DNA of 46,422 bases, taken from positions 1-46,422 of the forward strand of contig JAFSEA010000096.1 of assembly GCA_017435965.1 (NCBI GenBank). Reading direction: 5' to 3'. This document shows, in pieces, positions 1 to 7,982 of the stretch. The notes beneath the pieces are model-generated. The model was not told the DNA's origin and did not search any database. It saw only the letters and a list, made by a program, of their open reading frames with translations. The DNA is from Oscillospiraceae bacterium. Its GTDB lineage: Bacteria > Bacillota > Clostridia > Oscillospirales > JAAYXM01. The position numbers and the translations under genes are program-made. Each line of letters begins with the position of its first letter. Position 1 is the stretch's first letter.

Positions 1-252
1 CAACACCGGAGACCCCGACAACGCCGGAGACTCCGACAACACCGGAAACTCCGACAACACCGGAAACTCCGACAACACCGGAGGCTCCGACAACGCCGGA
101 AACTCCGACAACGCCGGAGACCCCGACAACACCGGAGACCCCGACAACGCCGGAGACTCCGACAACACCGGAAACTCCGACAACACCGGAAACTCCGACA
201 ACACCGGAGGCTCCGACAACGCCGGAAACTCCGACAACGCCGGAGGCTTCGG
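1..252 (+). repeat. 18-bp coding minisatellite in a 126-bp higher-order repeat
   Basis: The stretch is an 18-bp unit (core CCGGARRCYCCGACAAC) that reads as the hexapeptide TPETPT or TPEAPT. Seven units form a 126-bp block. Block 1 (1-126) and block 2 (127-252) are identical over their first 119 bases and part only where the array ends. This shows directly a recent block duplication, or recombination, on top of the older unit repetition. The array continues beyond the left edge of the window. Confidence 0.95.
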
Positions 253-290
253 ACGCAGCACCTTCCGATGGAGGAGCAGGTGCTCAATAG
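3..290 (+). CDS. C-terminal end of a Pro/Glu/Thr-repeat protein (5' truncated)
   Basis: The frame is open from base 3 to the TAG at 288-290. It reads about 14 copies of a T-P-E-T/A-P-T hexapeptide and ends in a short tail, ASDAAPSDGGAGAQ. Such extended, proline-rich tails are typical wall-spanning or linker segments of secreted Gram-positive surface proteins. The visible part has no SLH repeat, no sortase LPxTG signal and no C-terminal membrane helix, so if it is a surface protein the anchor must lie upstream, off the window. Function cannot be given. Confidence 0.7.
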   Translation, partial: TPETPTTPETPTTPETPTTPETPTTPEAPTTPETPTTPETPTTPETPTTPETPTTPETPTTPETPTTPEAPTTPETPTTPEASDAAPSDGGAGAQ

Positions 291-345
291 TGATTGGATA
301 GTATCATAATATTTAAAACGACATAATCGGAGAAAAAATATCAAA

Positions 346-1173
346 ATGAACAAAACTTTACTTCGGCGAATGATAAAGGCAACTGCCATTCGAGATATGC
401 AGGGGAACTGGTGGAAAGCATTTCTTTTATCCATAATCGAATCGGTGGTAGCTATGTGGGCAATAAGCTATTTACCGATACAGATTCCCTCTGAAGAAAT
501 GATTATCAAAGCAGGAAATGATGCGTCAAAGATTTTTGCATTGATGCTTCCTGATAGAATTACTCCAAGAGTGCTTCTGTCAATCGGCGTTGTTGCACTT
601 TTGTATCTTTTCCTTATGGCACCGTTTTCAATAGGAATGAGTAAATATTACCTCAGGGTCGCAAAAGGTGAGAAGGCAACCTTTCGTGATGTATTTTCCG
701 TATTCACAGATCTGAGAGTGGTCTTTTCGTCAATAATCCTCACTATCATAACGGCAATTTTTACCGTTTTGTCCCTTGTCATATTTATGATTATTCCTGT
801 TGGTGTGATGATTTTGGCAATATGGCAAAATTCAATAATGCTTTATCAGATATCGCTGATTCTGCTTGCTGTGTTTACTGTTATTTTTGTTATATGGATA
901 AGCAGATACCGATTTATCTCATACATCTATGCCAATGATGAAACGGGCGTTTTTGCCACAATATACAAGTATGTAAAGTATATGAAGAAGAGAAACGGCG
1001 AGTGTCTCGTTTTGGGTGCATCTTATTTTATGTGGTTTTTTCTTATATCTATGATGCCGTTTCTTTCGTTTATTTATCTTTGCCTGAGCAATACTGTGTA
1101 TGCAAAGTATATGTATCGTTTCCGCGGCGAACTTTCCTTTGGTGACCTTGAAAATCCGCCACCGGAGGTATAG
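346..1173 (+). CDS. DUF975-type integral membrane protein
   Basis: A 275-residue, very hydrophobic protein with about five to six membrane segments, for example near residues 24-46, 75-98, 125-150, 160-185 and 222-247. The amphipathic start with a Q-G-N-W-W-K-A motif at about residues 20-25 and the overall layout match the DUF975 family of Firmicutes membrane proteins, whose function is unknown. The SD is weak: GGAG lies about 12 bases before the ATG. It starts 55 bases after the repeat-protein stop, so the two may be co-transcribed. No clear hairpin terminator follows it, but a strong new promoter begins at 1204. Family assignment is by pattern only. Confidence 0.7.
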   Translation: MNKTLLRRMIKATAIRDMQGNWWKAFLLSIIESVVAMWAISYLPIQIPSEEMIIKAGNDASKIFALMLPDRITPRVLLSIGVVALLYLFLMAPFSIGMSKYYLRVAKGEKATFRDVFSVFTDLRVVFSSIILTIITAIFTVLSLVIFMIIPVGVMILAIWQNSIMLYQISLILLAVFTVIFVIWISRYRFISYIYANDETGVFATIYKYVKYMKKRNGECLVLGASYFMWFFLISMMPFLSFIYLCLSNTVYAKYMYRFRGELSFGDLENPPPEV

Positions 1174-1203
1174 AATAAAAATACAACTTTTTTGAAAATT
1201 TAA

Positions 1204-1232
1204 TTGACAAACAAAAGTTGCGGTGATATAAT
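1204..1232 (+). promoter_or_regulatory. Consensus sigma-A promoter of the aro operon
   Basis: TTGACA at 1204-1209 and TATAAT at 1227-1232 are both perfect and separated by the ideal 17 bases. Transcription should start near 1239, leaving a leader of about 200 nt before aroF. Confidence 0.9.
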
Positions 1233-1262
1233 CAAGAAAAACGGAAATGAAGGTAGTTTCAA

Positions 1263-1334
1263 ATGACACATTCCATCAGTTCAAAGGGAATATTTTACTA
1301 CTTTTACTTTTACTTTTTTGGCTTTAAAAAGTAA
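1263..1334 (+). CDS. Phe/Tyr-rich leader peptide of the aromatic amino acid operon
   Basis: A 23-codon frame that starts 24 bases after the predicted transcription start. It reads MTHSISSKGI followed by FYYFYFYFFGFKK and a TAA stop. Codons 11-21 hold six Phe (all TTT) and four Tyr (all TAC), the products of the operon that follows. An AAGG at 1250-1253 lies nine bases before the ATG and can serve as SD. This is the classical design of a ribosome-stalling leader peptide: scarcity of charged Phe- or Tyr-tRNA would stop the ribosome inside the first hairpin. The composition is seen in the sequence; the regulatory role is inferred from the surrounding RNA structures. Confidence 0.88.
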   Translation: MTHSISSKGIFYYFYFYFFGFKK

Positions 1335-1350
1335 AAGTGATTTCTGTTGC
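1306..1350 (+). promoter_or_regulatory. Attenuator hairpin 1:2 and antiterminator 5' arm
   Basis: Bases 1306-1318, within the Phe/Tyr codons, are perfectly complementary to 1326-1338, giving a 13-bp hairpin that includes the leader stop codon. The overlapping segment 1336-1350 can instead pair with 1387-1400: 14 base pairs, two of them G-U, with T1343 bulged. The two pairings exclude each other. A ribosome stalled on the Phe/Tyr codons melts the first hairpin and frees 1336-1350 to form the antiterminator. Confidence 0.85.
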
Positions 1351-1377
1351 GTAAAAAAGAGTTTTTTAAGGATTTTT

Positions 1378-1417
1378 AAAGGCTTTGCAGTAGAATCACT
1401 ACTGTAAAGTCTTTTTT
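1378..1417 (+). terminator. Attenuator terminator before aroF
   Basis: GGCTTTGCAGTAG (1381-1393) pairs with CTACTGTAAAGTC (1399-1411) through 13 pairs, two of them G-U, around the loop AATCA. AAA before and TTTTTT after (1412-1417) extend it into a canonical intrinsic terminator, 22 bases before the aroF ATG. Its 5' arm and loop are the same bases used by the antiterminator (1387-1400). Confidence 0.9.
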
Positions 1418-1439
1418 GATTTTCAAGGAGGAATAAATT

Positions 1440-2444
1440 ATGATAGCGGTTCTTAAGAGTAATGTACCTCAGGCACAGGTGGACAATCTCATTTCCTGGC
1501 TCAATGAGCAGAATATTCAGGTTCACGTTTCAAAGGGTGAATACCAGACAGTGTTGGGCTTTATCGGAGATACACGTGAGGTAGATGTTGAGCTTATCGA
1601 AGGTCTTGACATCATCCAGAGCGTAACGAGAATAACAGAGCCGTTTAAGAGTGCGAATCGCAAATTCCACCCCGAAAATACCGTTGTTGATATTTCCGGA
1701 GTGAAGATAGGCGACGGAAACTTCGCTCTTATCGCAGGTCCTTGCTCTGTCGAGAGTGAGGAGCAAATTCTCGGAATTGCCCACGCCGTGAAGGAATCGG
1801 GAGCAACTCTTCTCCGAGGTGGAGCTTTCAAGCCGAGAACTTCCCCTTATGACTTCCAGGGTCTCAAAGCAGAGGGCATTGATTTCCTTTTGGAGGCAAA
1901 GGAAAAAACAGGTATGCCCATAGTCACCGAGATTATGAATGCAAACCACTTGGAGCTTTTTGAAAACGTTGATGTTATCCAGGTCGGCGCAAGAAATATG
2001 CAGAACTTCGAGCTTTTAAAGGAGCTTGGTCGCACAAACAAAACAATCCTCTTAAAGAGAGGTCTTGCAAACACTTTAAAAGAGCTTCTTATGAGTGCAG
2101 AATATATTATGGCAGGGGGAAATGAGAACATTATCCTTTGTGAGCGAGGCATCCGCACCTTTGAGACATACACGAGAAATACTCTTGATCTCTCGGCAGT
2201 TCCGATGCTCCGTGAGCTTACTCACCTTCCCGTTGTGGTAGACCCCAGCCATGCAAGCGGAATTTCACGCCTTGTAAAGCCTATGGCTCTTGCGGCTGCC
2301 GCCTGCGGTGCAGACGGTCTTATGATTGAGGTACACAACGACCCGAAGCACGCCCTTTGCGATGGTGCTCAGTCTCTCACTCCCGAGCAGTTTGACGATG
2401 TTGCAAAGGCAGTATTCAGAGTCCGTGAGGCGGTGGGCATATGA
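1440..2444 (+). CDS. aroF: 3-deoxy-7-phosphoheptulonate (DAHP) synthase, type I-beta with N-terminal regulatory domain
   Basis: 334 residues. It catalyses the first step of the shikimate pathway, condensing phosphoenolpyruvate and erythrose 4-phosphate in the cytoplasm. Residues 1-70 form a ferredoxin-like regulatory domain, as in the Thermotoga-type enzyme, where Tyr or Phe bind and inhibit. The TIM barrel follows, with FALIAGPCSVES at about 99-110, the K-P-R-T-S-P motif near 139-144, and DPSHASG near the C-terminus. The SD AAGGAGG lies just before the ATG. It is the first gene behind the Phe/Tyr attenuator, so both transcription and enzyme activity are probably under end-product control. 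The stop overlaps the tyrA start (ATGA). Usual family length; no oddities. Confidence 0.96.
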   Translation: MIAVLKSNVPQAQVDNLISWLNEQNIQVHVSKGEYQTVLGFIGDTREVDVELIEGLDIIQSVTRITEPFKSANRKFHPENTVVDISGVKIGDGNFALIAGPCSVESEEQILGIAHAVKESGATLLRGGAFKPRTSPYDFQGLKAEGIDFLLEAKEKTGMPIVTEIMNANHLELFENVDVIQVGARNMQNFELLKELGRTNKTILLKRGLANTLKELLMSAEYIMAGGNENIILCERGIRTFETYTRNTLDLSAVPMLRELTHLPVVVDPSHASGISRLVKPMALAAAACGADGLMIEVHNDPKHALCDGAQSLTPEQFDDVAKAVFRVREAVGI

Positions 2445-3292
2445 CAATCGGAATAGTAGGCCTCGGTCTTATCGGAGGCTCTCTTGCAAAGTCCTTTAAA
2501 TTCAATACGGATTACAGGGTTGTCGCTTATGACATAGACGAAGTTTCTTATAAAAGAGCCGTCCTTGTAAACGCTGTTGATGAAAAGCTTAATGATGAAA
2601 ATTTGGGAGAATGTGACTTCCTCTTTCTTGCCCTTTACCCCGAGGCAACCGTAAACTATATGAAAGAGAATGCACATCTCATAAAGCGAGATTGCATTGT
2701 CATTGATTGCTGTGGCGTTAAGGAATATGTTTGTCCTCCTCTCTTTGAGCTTGCGGAAAAGTTTGGCTTTAAATATGTGGGCGGACATCCAATGGCAGGC
2801 CGTCAGTTTTCGGGATTCCGTTATGCCACGGAAAAGCTCTTTGACGGAGCTTGTATGATACTTGTTCCAAAACCCGGTGAGGACATAAACCTCCTTGACA
2901 AAATAAAAAAATGTCTTGTGAAGGCAGGGTTTGCTCATATAACCGTGACTACTGCCGAAAGGCACGATGAAATCATTGCATACACCTCCCAGCTTGCCCA
3001 CGTTGTGTCAAATGCCTATGTAAAAAGTCCCCGTGCCGAGGCACACAAGGGATTTTCTGCAGGAAGCTACAAGGATCTGACACGTGTTGCAAAGCTTTCG
3101 GAGAATATGTGGACAGAGCTGTTTCTGGAAAATCGGGGGAACCTCATATCGGAGCTTGATTTTATCATAGATTCCCTTACAGAATACAGAGATGCACTTG
3201 CGGAAAACGATGGTGAAAGATTAAAGAGTCTTCTCCGTGAAGGAAGATGCCGCAAGGAAAGGATAGATGAAGAATGGAGAGAATTAGAGTAA
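2441..3292 (+). CDS. tyrA: Prephenate dehydrogenase
   Basis: 283 residues. It oxidises and decarboxylates prephenate to 4-hydroxyphenylpyruvate, the tyrosine branch. The N-terminal Rossmann fold shows GLGLIGGSLAKS (residues 7-18). The conserved catalytic-loop motif GGHPMAGRQFSGF lies near 113-125 and HDEIIAYTSQLAH near 176-188. The all-alpha dimerisation domain fills the C-terminus. There is no ACT domain after it, so feedback control probably lies elsewhere. The start overlaps the aroF stop by four bases, and the end overlaps aroB by 19 bases, indicating translational coupling. Confidence 0.95.
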   Translation: MTIGIVGLGLIGGSLAKSFKFNTDYRVVAYDIDEVSYKRAVLVNAVDEKLNDENLGECDFLFLALYPEATVNYMKENAHLIKRDCIVIDCCGVKEYVCPPLFELAEKFGFKYVGGHPMAGRQFSGFRYATEKLFDGACMILVPKPGEDINLLDKIKKCLVKAGFAHITVTTAERHDEIIAYTSQLAHVVSNAYVKSPRAEAHKGFSAGSYKDLTRVAKLSENMWTELFLENRGNLISELDFIIDSLTEYRDALAENDGERLKSLLREGRCRKERIDEEWRELE

Positions 3293-4329
3293 ATGCATCA
3301 AGAGCTTACGATGTCGTTATCGGAAGCGGCATACTTGAAAGCATCGGTGCGGAGATGTCTTCTCTTATAAAAGGTAAACGCTGTGTTATAATTGCTGATG
3401 ATATAACGAATAGTATTTACGGAGAAAGGGTAAAAAGGTCGATTTGTGATGCCGGATTTTCCGTGGAGAGTTTTGTCTTTCCTCACGGAGAAGAATCGAA
3501 GAGCGCAGAAACCTTTGTTGATATCCTTGAATTTCTTGCAGAAGCAAAGCTCAACCGTGCAGATTCCATTGTCGCTTTGGGTGGCGGAGTGGTCGGCGAT
3601 ATTACAGGCTTTGCAGCAGCATCATTTCTTCGTGGAATAAAGTTTGTTCAGATTCCCACAACTCTCCTTGCGGCTGTGGATTCTTCGGTGGGAGGAAAGA
3701 CGGCCATTAACCTTACTGCAGGGAAGAATCTTGCAGGGGCTTTCTATCAGCCGAGTCTTGTGCTTTGTGATACCGATATAATGAGAGACCTTCCCGAAAA
3801 GATTTTTGCCGACGGTATGGCAGAGGTTATAAAATACGGTGCAATAAGAAGCACCAAGGTTTTAGCTCTCATAAAAGACGGAGCACATAAAAATCTTGAT
3901 GAAATTATCGCCGAGTGCGTGAAGATAAAGCGTGATGTGGTGTCGGAGGATGAGTTTGACACAGGTCTCCGTCAGCTTTTAAACTTTGGTCACACCCCTG
4001 CCCACGCCATAGAGAAGTTATCTCGCTATGAGATATCCCACGGAAGTGCGGTGGCTGTCGGAATGTGCATTATGGCACGTGCCGCAGAGAAGCTCGGTAT
4101 GTGCGATGTGGGAATATACGATGAAATAAAGGCTCTGTGCCGTGAGTTTTCTCTTCCCACAGAGGTTTCATACACAGCGGAGGAGCTTTTCTCCTTTGCA
4201 ATGTCGGATAAAAAACGCTCGGCAGGGTATGTGACCCTTGTTGTGCCGAAGGTTCGTGGCGAGAGCGTTCTTCATAAAGTGCCCGAGGATGAGATGAAAA
4301 AGTTCTTCGCCCTCGGTACGGAGGTATAG
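3274..4329 (+). CDS. aroB: 3-dehydroquinate synthase
   Basis: 351 residues. The NAD- and metal-dependent enzyme converts DAHP to 3-dehydroquinate. The NAD-binding signature ALGGGVVGD, then GFAAASFLRG and IPTTLLAAVDSSVGGKTAIN, are all present, followed by the metal-site region with FGHTPAHAIE and the later H-G-S-A-V-A-V-G-M. The ATG inside tyrA is preferred because it gives the usual N-terminus and keeps the tight coupling seen through the operon. aroA follows two bases after the stop-codon end. Complete and ordinary. Confidence 0.96.
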   Translation: MERIRVNASRAYDVVIGSGILESIGAEMSSLIKGKRCVIIADDITNSIYGERVKRSICDAGFSVESFVFPHGEESKSAETFVDILEFLAEAKLNRADSIVALGGGVVGDITGFAAASFLRGIKFVQIPTTLLAAVDSSVGGKTAINLTAGKNLAGAFYQPSLVLCDTDIMRDLPEKIFADGMAEVIKYGAIRSTKVLALIKDGAHKNLDEIIAECVKIKRDVVSEDEFDTGLRQLLNFGHTPAHAIEKLSRYEISHGSAVAVGMCIMARAAEKLGMCDVGIYDEIKALCREFSLPTEVSYTAEELFSFAMSDKKRSAGYVTLVVPKVRGESVLHKVPEDEMKKFFALGTEV

Positions 4330-4330
4330 T

Positions 4331-5599
4331 ATGATTGCGGAGATTTCCTGTAAAGAAGCCTTTGGCGAGGTGACGGTTATTCCGTCAAAGTCCGCCGCCC
4401 ACAGACTTCTTATTTCGGCGGCTCTTGCAGATGCTCCCACGGAAATTGCGTGTGATGCATCGTCAAAGGATATTGCGGCTACCGTGAGATGCTTAAATGC
4501 TCTCGGAGCAGAAATTTGTGAGCGTGACGGAGTGTATTTCGTAACCCCCATAAAGAAGAAAGAGAAGGCAGAAGCCTTCTGCGGTGAAAGCGGATCAACT
4601 CTTCGTTTCCTCGTTCCCGTTGCCGCAGTTCTTGGCGGTGAGGTGACCTTTGACGGCGAGGGAAGACTTCCCACACGTCCGATGCAGGTGCTTGTGGAGT
4701 GTATGGAAGAAAACGGTGCGGAAATTGAGTATGACGGAATCCTTCCTCTCACAACACGGGGAGGAATGAAATCGGGAATATATAAAATTCCCGGGAATGT
4801 AAGCTCCCAGTTTATATCGGGATTGATTTTTGCTCTTCCCCTCCTTTCGGGAGACAGCATTATTGAAATTTCGGGAAAGATTGAGTCTCTTCCTTATATA
4901 GAAATGACACTTGATTCCGTGAAAAAATTTGGAATTAAGGCAGAGTTTTCGGAAAACACAATAAAAATCCCCGGTGGGCAGAAATACATATCCCCCGGAA
5001 GACTTACCGTTGAGGGAGATTGGTCAAACGCCGCATTTTGGCTCTGCCTCGGTGCTTTTTCCGAAAAGGGCATAACCTGCCACGGAATAAGAAAAAGCAG
5101 CATTCAGGGCGACCGTGAGATAGTTGATATATTAAAACGCTTTGGTGCAGAGGTAAGTCAAAGTGATGAGTCTGTTACGGTGCGAAAAGGAAAGCTTTCG
5201 GGGATATCCATTGATGCCGCCGCCATTCCCGACCTTGTGCCGATAATAACGGTGATTGCATCGGTATCCGAGGGCGAAACGATTATATACAACGCAGAAA
5301 GGCTCAGAATCAAGGAAAGCGACAGGATAGAGTCCACCGTGGCGATGCTTAAAAAGCTTGGTGCGGAGAGCTTCTCCACGGAAGACGGAATTCGGGTAAT
5401 CGGAAAAGAAAAGCTTTCGGGCGGTGAGGTAGAGTCCTTCAATGACCATCGAATAGCTATGAGTGCCGCAATTTCCGCCGCTGTATGTGACGGAGTTGTA
5501 AGAATAACGAGTGCCGAGGCGGTAAGCAAATCCTATGGCGACTTTTTTGAAAGGTATATTTCCCTTGGTGCAATTGTAAATAAAAGAGAGGTGCAATGA
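4331..5599 (+). CDS. aroA: 3-phosphoshikimate 1-carboxyvinyltransferase (EPSP synthase)
   Basis: 422 residues. It transfers an enolpyruvyl group from PEP to shikimate 3-phosphate. Motifs in order: PSKSAAHRLLISAAL at about 16-30, GESGSTLRFLVP at about 85-96, LPTRPMQVLVECM for PEP binding, GNVSSQFISGLIFA, the catalytic P-D-L-V-P-I with RLRIKESDRI, and FNDHRIAMSAAISA near the C-terminus. GGAGG sits six bases before the ATG. The enzyme needs shikimate 3-phosphate, yet aroD, aroE and aroK are not in this cluster. Confidence 0.96.
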   Translation: MIAEISCKEAFGEVTVIPSKSAAHRLLISAALADAPTEIACDASSKDIAATVRCLNALGAEICERDGVYFVTPIKKKEKAEAFCGESGSTLRFLVPVAAVLGGEVTFDGEGRLPTRPMQVLVECMEENGAEIEYDGILPLTTRGGMKSGIYKIPGNVSSQFISGLIFALPLLSGDSIIEISGKIESLPYIEMTLDSVKKFGIKAEFSENTIKIPGGQKYISPGRLTVEGDWSNAAFWLCLGAFSEKGITCHGIRKSSIQGDREIVDILKRFGAEVSQSDESVTVRKGKLSGISIDAAAIPDLVPIITVIASVSEGETIIYNAERLRIKESDRIESTVAMLKKLGAESFSTEDGIRVIGKEKLSGGEVESFNDHRIAMSAAISAAVCDGVVRITSAEAVSKSYGDFFERYISLGAIVNKREVQ

Positions 5600-5600
5600 T

Positions 5601-6671
5601 ATGGCATCTGTATTTGGTGAAAAATTAAAAATTTCAATCTTCGGTCAGTCCCATTCCGAAGCGATTGGGGTGTGCATCGACGGTTTCCCTGCAGGCTTTC
5701 GGATTGATATGGAAAAGCTTTCGGCCTTCCTTTCACGCAGAGCCCCCGGAAGCGGAGCACACACAACATCACGAAAAGAAGCAGACCTTCCGAGGTTCAT
5801 TTCGGGTGTTGTTGACAATGTCACCTGCGGAAGTCCCATCTGTGCCATAATAGAGAACACAAACACACGTTCAAAGGATTATTCAAACCTTCGTGAAGTG
5901 CCGAGACCGGGGCACGCAGACTATACTGCTTTTGTGAAATACGGGCTTTCCCACGATATCCGAGGCGGAGGTCACTTTTCGGGAAGACTGACTGCCTGTC
6001 TCTGTATTGCAGGCGGTATTTGTCTTCAGTATCTCGAAAGGGAAAAGGGTATACGGATTGGTGCTCACGTTTCGGAGATTGCGGGGGTATGTGATAAGGC
6101 ATTTGATATGGTATCCCCCGAAATTGATAAGGTAAAAACAGAGCTTCCCATTGCAGTTCTTGATGAAAATGCAGGGGAGAGGATGATGGAAGAAATCCTC
6201 AGGGCAAAGAGTGAGCTTGATTCCGTCGGCGGAATTATAGAATGTGCCGCAACCGGAGTTCCCGCAGGACTTGGCGAGCCGATGTTTGACGGAATTGAAA
6301 ATAACATCGCAAAAATAGTTTTCGGAATACCTGCCGTCAAGGGTGTTGAGTTCGGTGCAGGCTTTGCCTCTGCAAGAATGAGGGGAAGCGAAAACAACGA
6401 TGAGTTTTGTATGGATGGCGATAAGATAAGTACAAAGACAAACAACCACGGCGGTGCTCTCGGAGGTATAAGCTCTTCTCTTCCCATAGTGTTCCGTGCG
6501 GCGATAAAGCCTACACCGTCAATTGCGAAAGCACAGGGAAGTGTTTCGCTTACAGAAAACAAGGAAAAAGAACTTGAGATTACAGGTCGCCACGACCCGT
6601 GCATAGTTCCACGTGCAGTACCCTGTATGGAAGCGGCTATGGCTGTTTCATTGTGTGATATGATTTTATAA
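5601..6671 (+). CDS. aroC: Chorismate synthase
   Basis: 356 residues. This FMN-dependent lyase makes chorismate from EPSP and needs reduced flavin. Characteristic motifs are present: G-Q-S-H-S-E-A-I-G-V near the start, RRAPGSG at about 48-54, RPGHADYTAFVKYG, GGGHFSGRLTA near 130, and the C-terminal GRHDPCIVPRAVP. An AGAGAGGTG SD precedes the ATG. The gene follows aroA without an intergenic gap and is followed 21 bases later by pheA. Typical family length. Confidence 0.96.
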   Translation: MASVFGEKLKISIFGQSHSEAIGVCIDGFPAGFRIDMEKLSAFLSRRAPGSGAHTTSRKEADLPRFISGVVDNVTCGSPICAIIENTNTRSKDYSNLREVPRPGHADYTAFVKYGLSHDIRGGGHFSGRLTACLCIAGGICLQYLEREKGIRIGAHVSEIAGVCDKAFDMVSPEIDKVKTELPIAVLDENAGERMMEEILRAKSELDSVGGIIECAATGVPAGLGEPMFDGIENNIAKIVFGIPAVKGVEFGAGFASARMRGSENNDEFCMDGDKISTKTNNHGGALGGISSSLPIVFRAAIKPTPSIAKAQGSVSLTENKEKELEITGRHDPCIVPRAVPCMEAAMAVSLCDMIL

Positions 6672-6692
6672 GACGAAAGGAATGTAATTACA

Positions 6693-7835
6693 ATGGATAT
6701 CAACGAGCTTCGCAAAGATATAGACAGAATAGATGAGGAACTTGTCTCTCTTATCAGAGAGAGAATGGAGACTGCCGCAAAAATCGGTGAGTATAAGAGA
6801 GAAAACAATCTTCCCGTATACGACCCTGCCCGTGAAAGAGAGCTTTTTGCAAGAGTGGGCGAGCTTGCAGGTGAGGATTTTGCATCATATACAAAGGTTC
6901 TCTATTCCACAATGACAGACGTTTCCAGATCATACCAGAGAAAGCTTATGGGAAGAAAAAGCGGTCTTTCCGAGCGTATGCAGAAAGCTATTGACGGCAC
7001 GGACAAGCTCTTTCCTCAGGGTGGCGTTGTTGCCTGTCAGGGCGTTGAGGGTGCATATTCACAGCTTGCCTGTGAAAAGCTTTTTAAGAATCCCAGCATC
7101 ATGTACTTCGGAGGCTTTGAGGATGTTTTCCGTGCAGTAGACAAAAAGCTCTGCCGCTACGGTGTTCTCCCCATTGAAAACAGTACTGCAGGCTCAGTAA
7201 ATAAAATCTATGACCTTATGTCGAAGTTTAAGTTCCATATTGTGAGAAGCGTGAGAATCCAGGTGGGTCACGCTCTCCTTGCAAAGCGTGGTGCAAGTCT
7301 TTCCGACATAAAGGAAATCTATTCCCACGAGCAGGCGATAAATCAATGCAGCGAATTTCTTGCGGCTCACAAGGATATAAAGATAAATATCTGCGAGAAC
7401 ACCGCAGTTGCGGCACGTCTTGTTTCGGAAAGCGGAAGAAATGATATTGCGGCTCTTTCCTCACCGGGTTGTGCAGAGCTTTATGACCTTTCAACTCTTG
7501 TTGACAACGTATGCGACCATATCGGAAATTACACACGCTTCATCTGCATCTCCCGTGACCTTGAAATATATCCGGGGTCTGATAAAACAAGCATTATGAT
7601 GAAGATTCCCCATAAGCCGGGCTCTCTTTATCGCATTATGGCACGCTTCAATGCTCTCGGCTTAAACCTTGAAAAGCTGGAGAGCCGTCCGAAGCCCGGA
7701 AGTGACTTTGAGTTTATGTTCTACTTTGACATCGGTGCATCAATCTACTCACCTGAGCTCTTTGAGCTTATATGTGAGCTTGAGGATGACCTTGACGGCT
7801 TTAAGTATCTCGGAAGCTACACAGAGATTGTATAA
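6693..7835 (+). CDS. pheA: Bifunctional chorismate mutase / prephenate dehydratase (P-protein)
   Basis: 380 residues. It carries chorismate through prephenate to phenylpyruvate. Residues 1-85 are an AroQ-type chorismate mutase (ELRKDIDRIDEELVSLIRER). About 107-290 is the prephenate dehydratase, with GVEGAYSQLACEKLF, PIENSTAGSV and YTRFICISR. About 300-380 is an ACT domain with the ESRP motif that binds Phe in feedback inhibition. The SD AAAGGA is 11 bases before the ATG. As tyrA has no mutase domain, this protein may supply prephenate to both branches. It is the last gene of the operon. Confidence 0.95.
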   Translation: MDINELRKDIDRIDEELVSLIRERMETAAKIGEYKRENNLPVYDPARERELFARVGELAGEDFASYTKVLYSTMTDVSRSYQRKLMGRKSGLSERMQKAIDGTDKLFPQGGVVACQGVEGAYSQLACEKLFKNPSIMYFGGFEDVFRAVDKKLCRYGVLPIENSTAGSVNKIYDLMSKFKFHIVRSVRIQVGHALLAKRGASLSDIKEIYSHEQAINQCSEFLAAHKDIKINICENTAVAARLVSESGRNDIAALSSPGCAELYDLSTLVDNVCDHIGNYTRFICISRDLEIYPGSDKTSIMMKIPHKPGSLYRIMARFNALGLNLEKLESRPKPGSDFEFMFYFDIGASIYSPELFELICELEDDLDGFKYLGSYTEIV

Positions 7836-7847
7836 AGAATATCAGAT

Positions 7848-7887
7848 AAACAGAGAAAAGAAAAGTTGAGCTTCTTTTCTCTGTTTT
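7848..7887 (+). terminator. Terminator after pheA
   Basis: AAACAGAGAAAAGAA pairs perfectly with TTCTTTTCTCTGTTT around a nine-base loop and runs into TTTT. A strong intrinsic hairpin that closes the aro operon. Confidence 0.85.
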
Positions 7888-7896
7888 GCTGTTCCC

Positions 7897-7925
7897 TTGA
7901 CAAAATGCGAGTCAGTTGGTAAAAT
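7897..7925 (+). promoter_or_regulatory. Promoter of the gtrA-glycosyltransferase operon
   Basis: TTGACA (7897-7902) and TAAAAT (7920-7925) are spaced by 17 bases, just downstream of the aro terminator and about 58 bases before the gtrA-like ATG. Confidence 0.75.
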
Positions 7926-7982
7926 TATAAGATACAATGCAGAGATATGTCGCAAAATGACGAAACGGAAGTCTAGATAAAT

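Noticed and set aside
1..252. Short regular repeats resembling a CRISPR array
   Set aside because: There are no unique spacers; the units are contiguous 18-bp coding repeats read as TPETPT.
1247..1327. An alternative leader frame starting at ATG 1247 that reads a run of seven Leu, then Phe-Trp-Leu
   Set aside because: It has no SD, the ATG lies only a few bases after the predicted transcription start, and Leu codons make no sense before an aromatic operon. The frame at 1263 has an SD and the matching Phe/Tyr codons.
6065..6808. Long open frame antisense to aroC and the pheA start
   Set aside because: The composition (Ser/Ile/Pro-rich) is a mirror of the codon usage of aroC; no SD or homology was seen.
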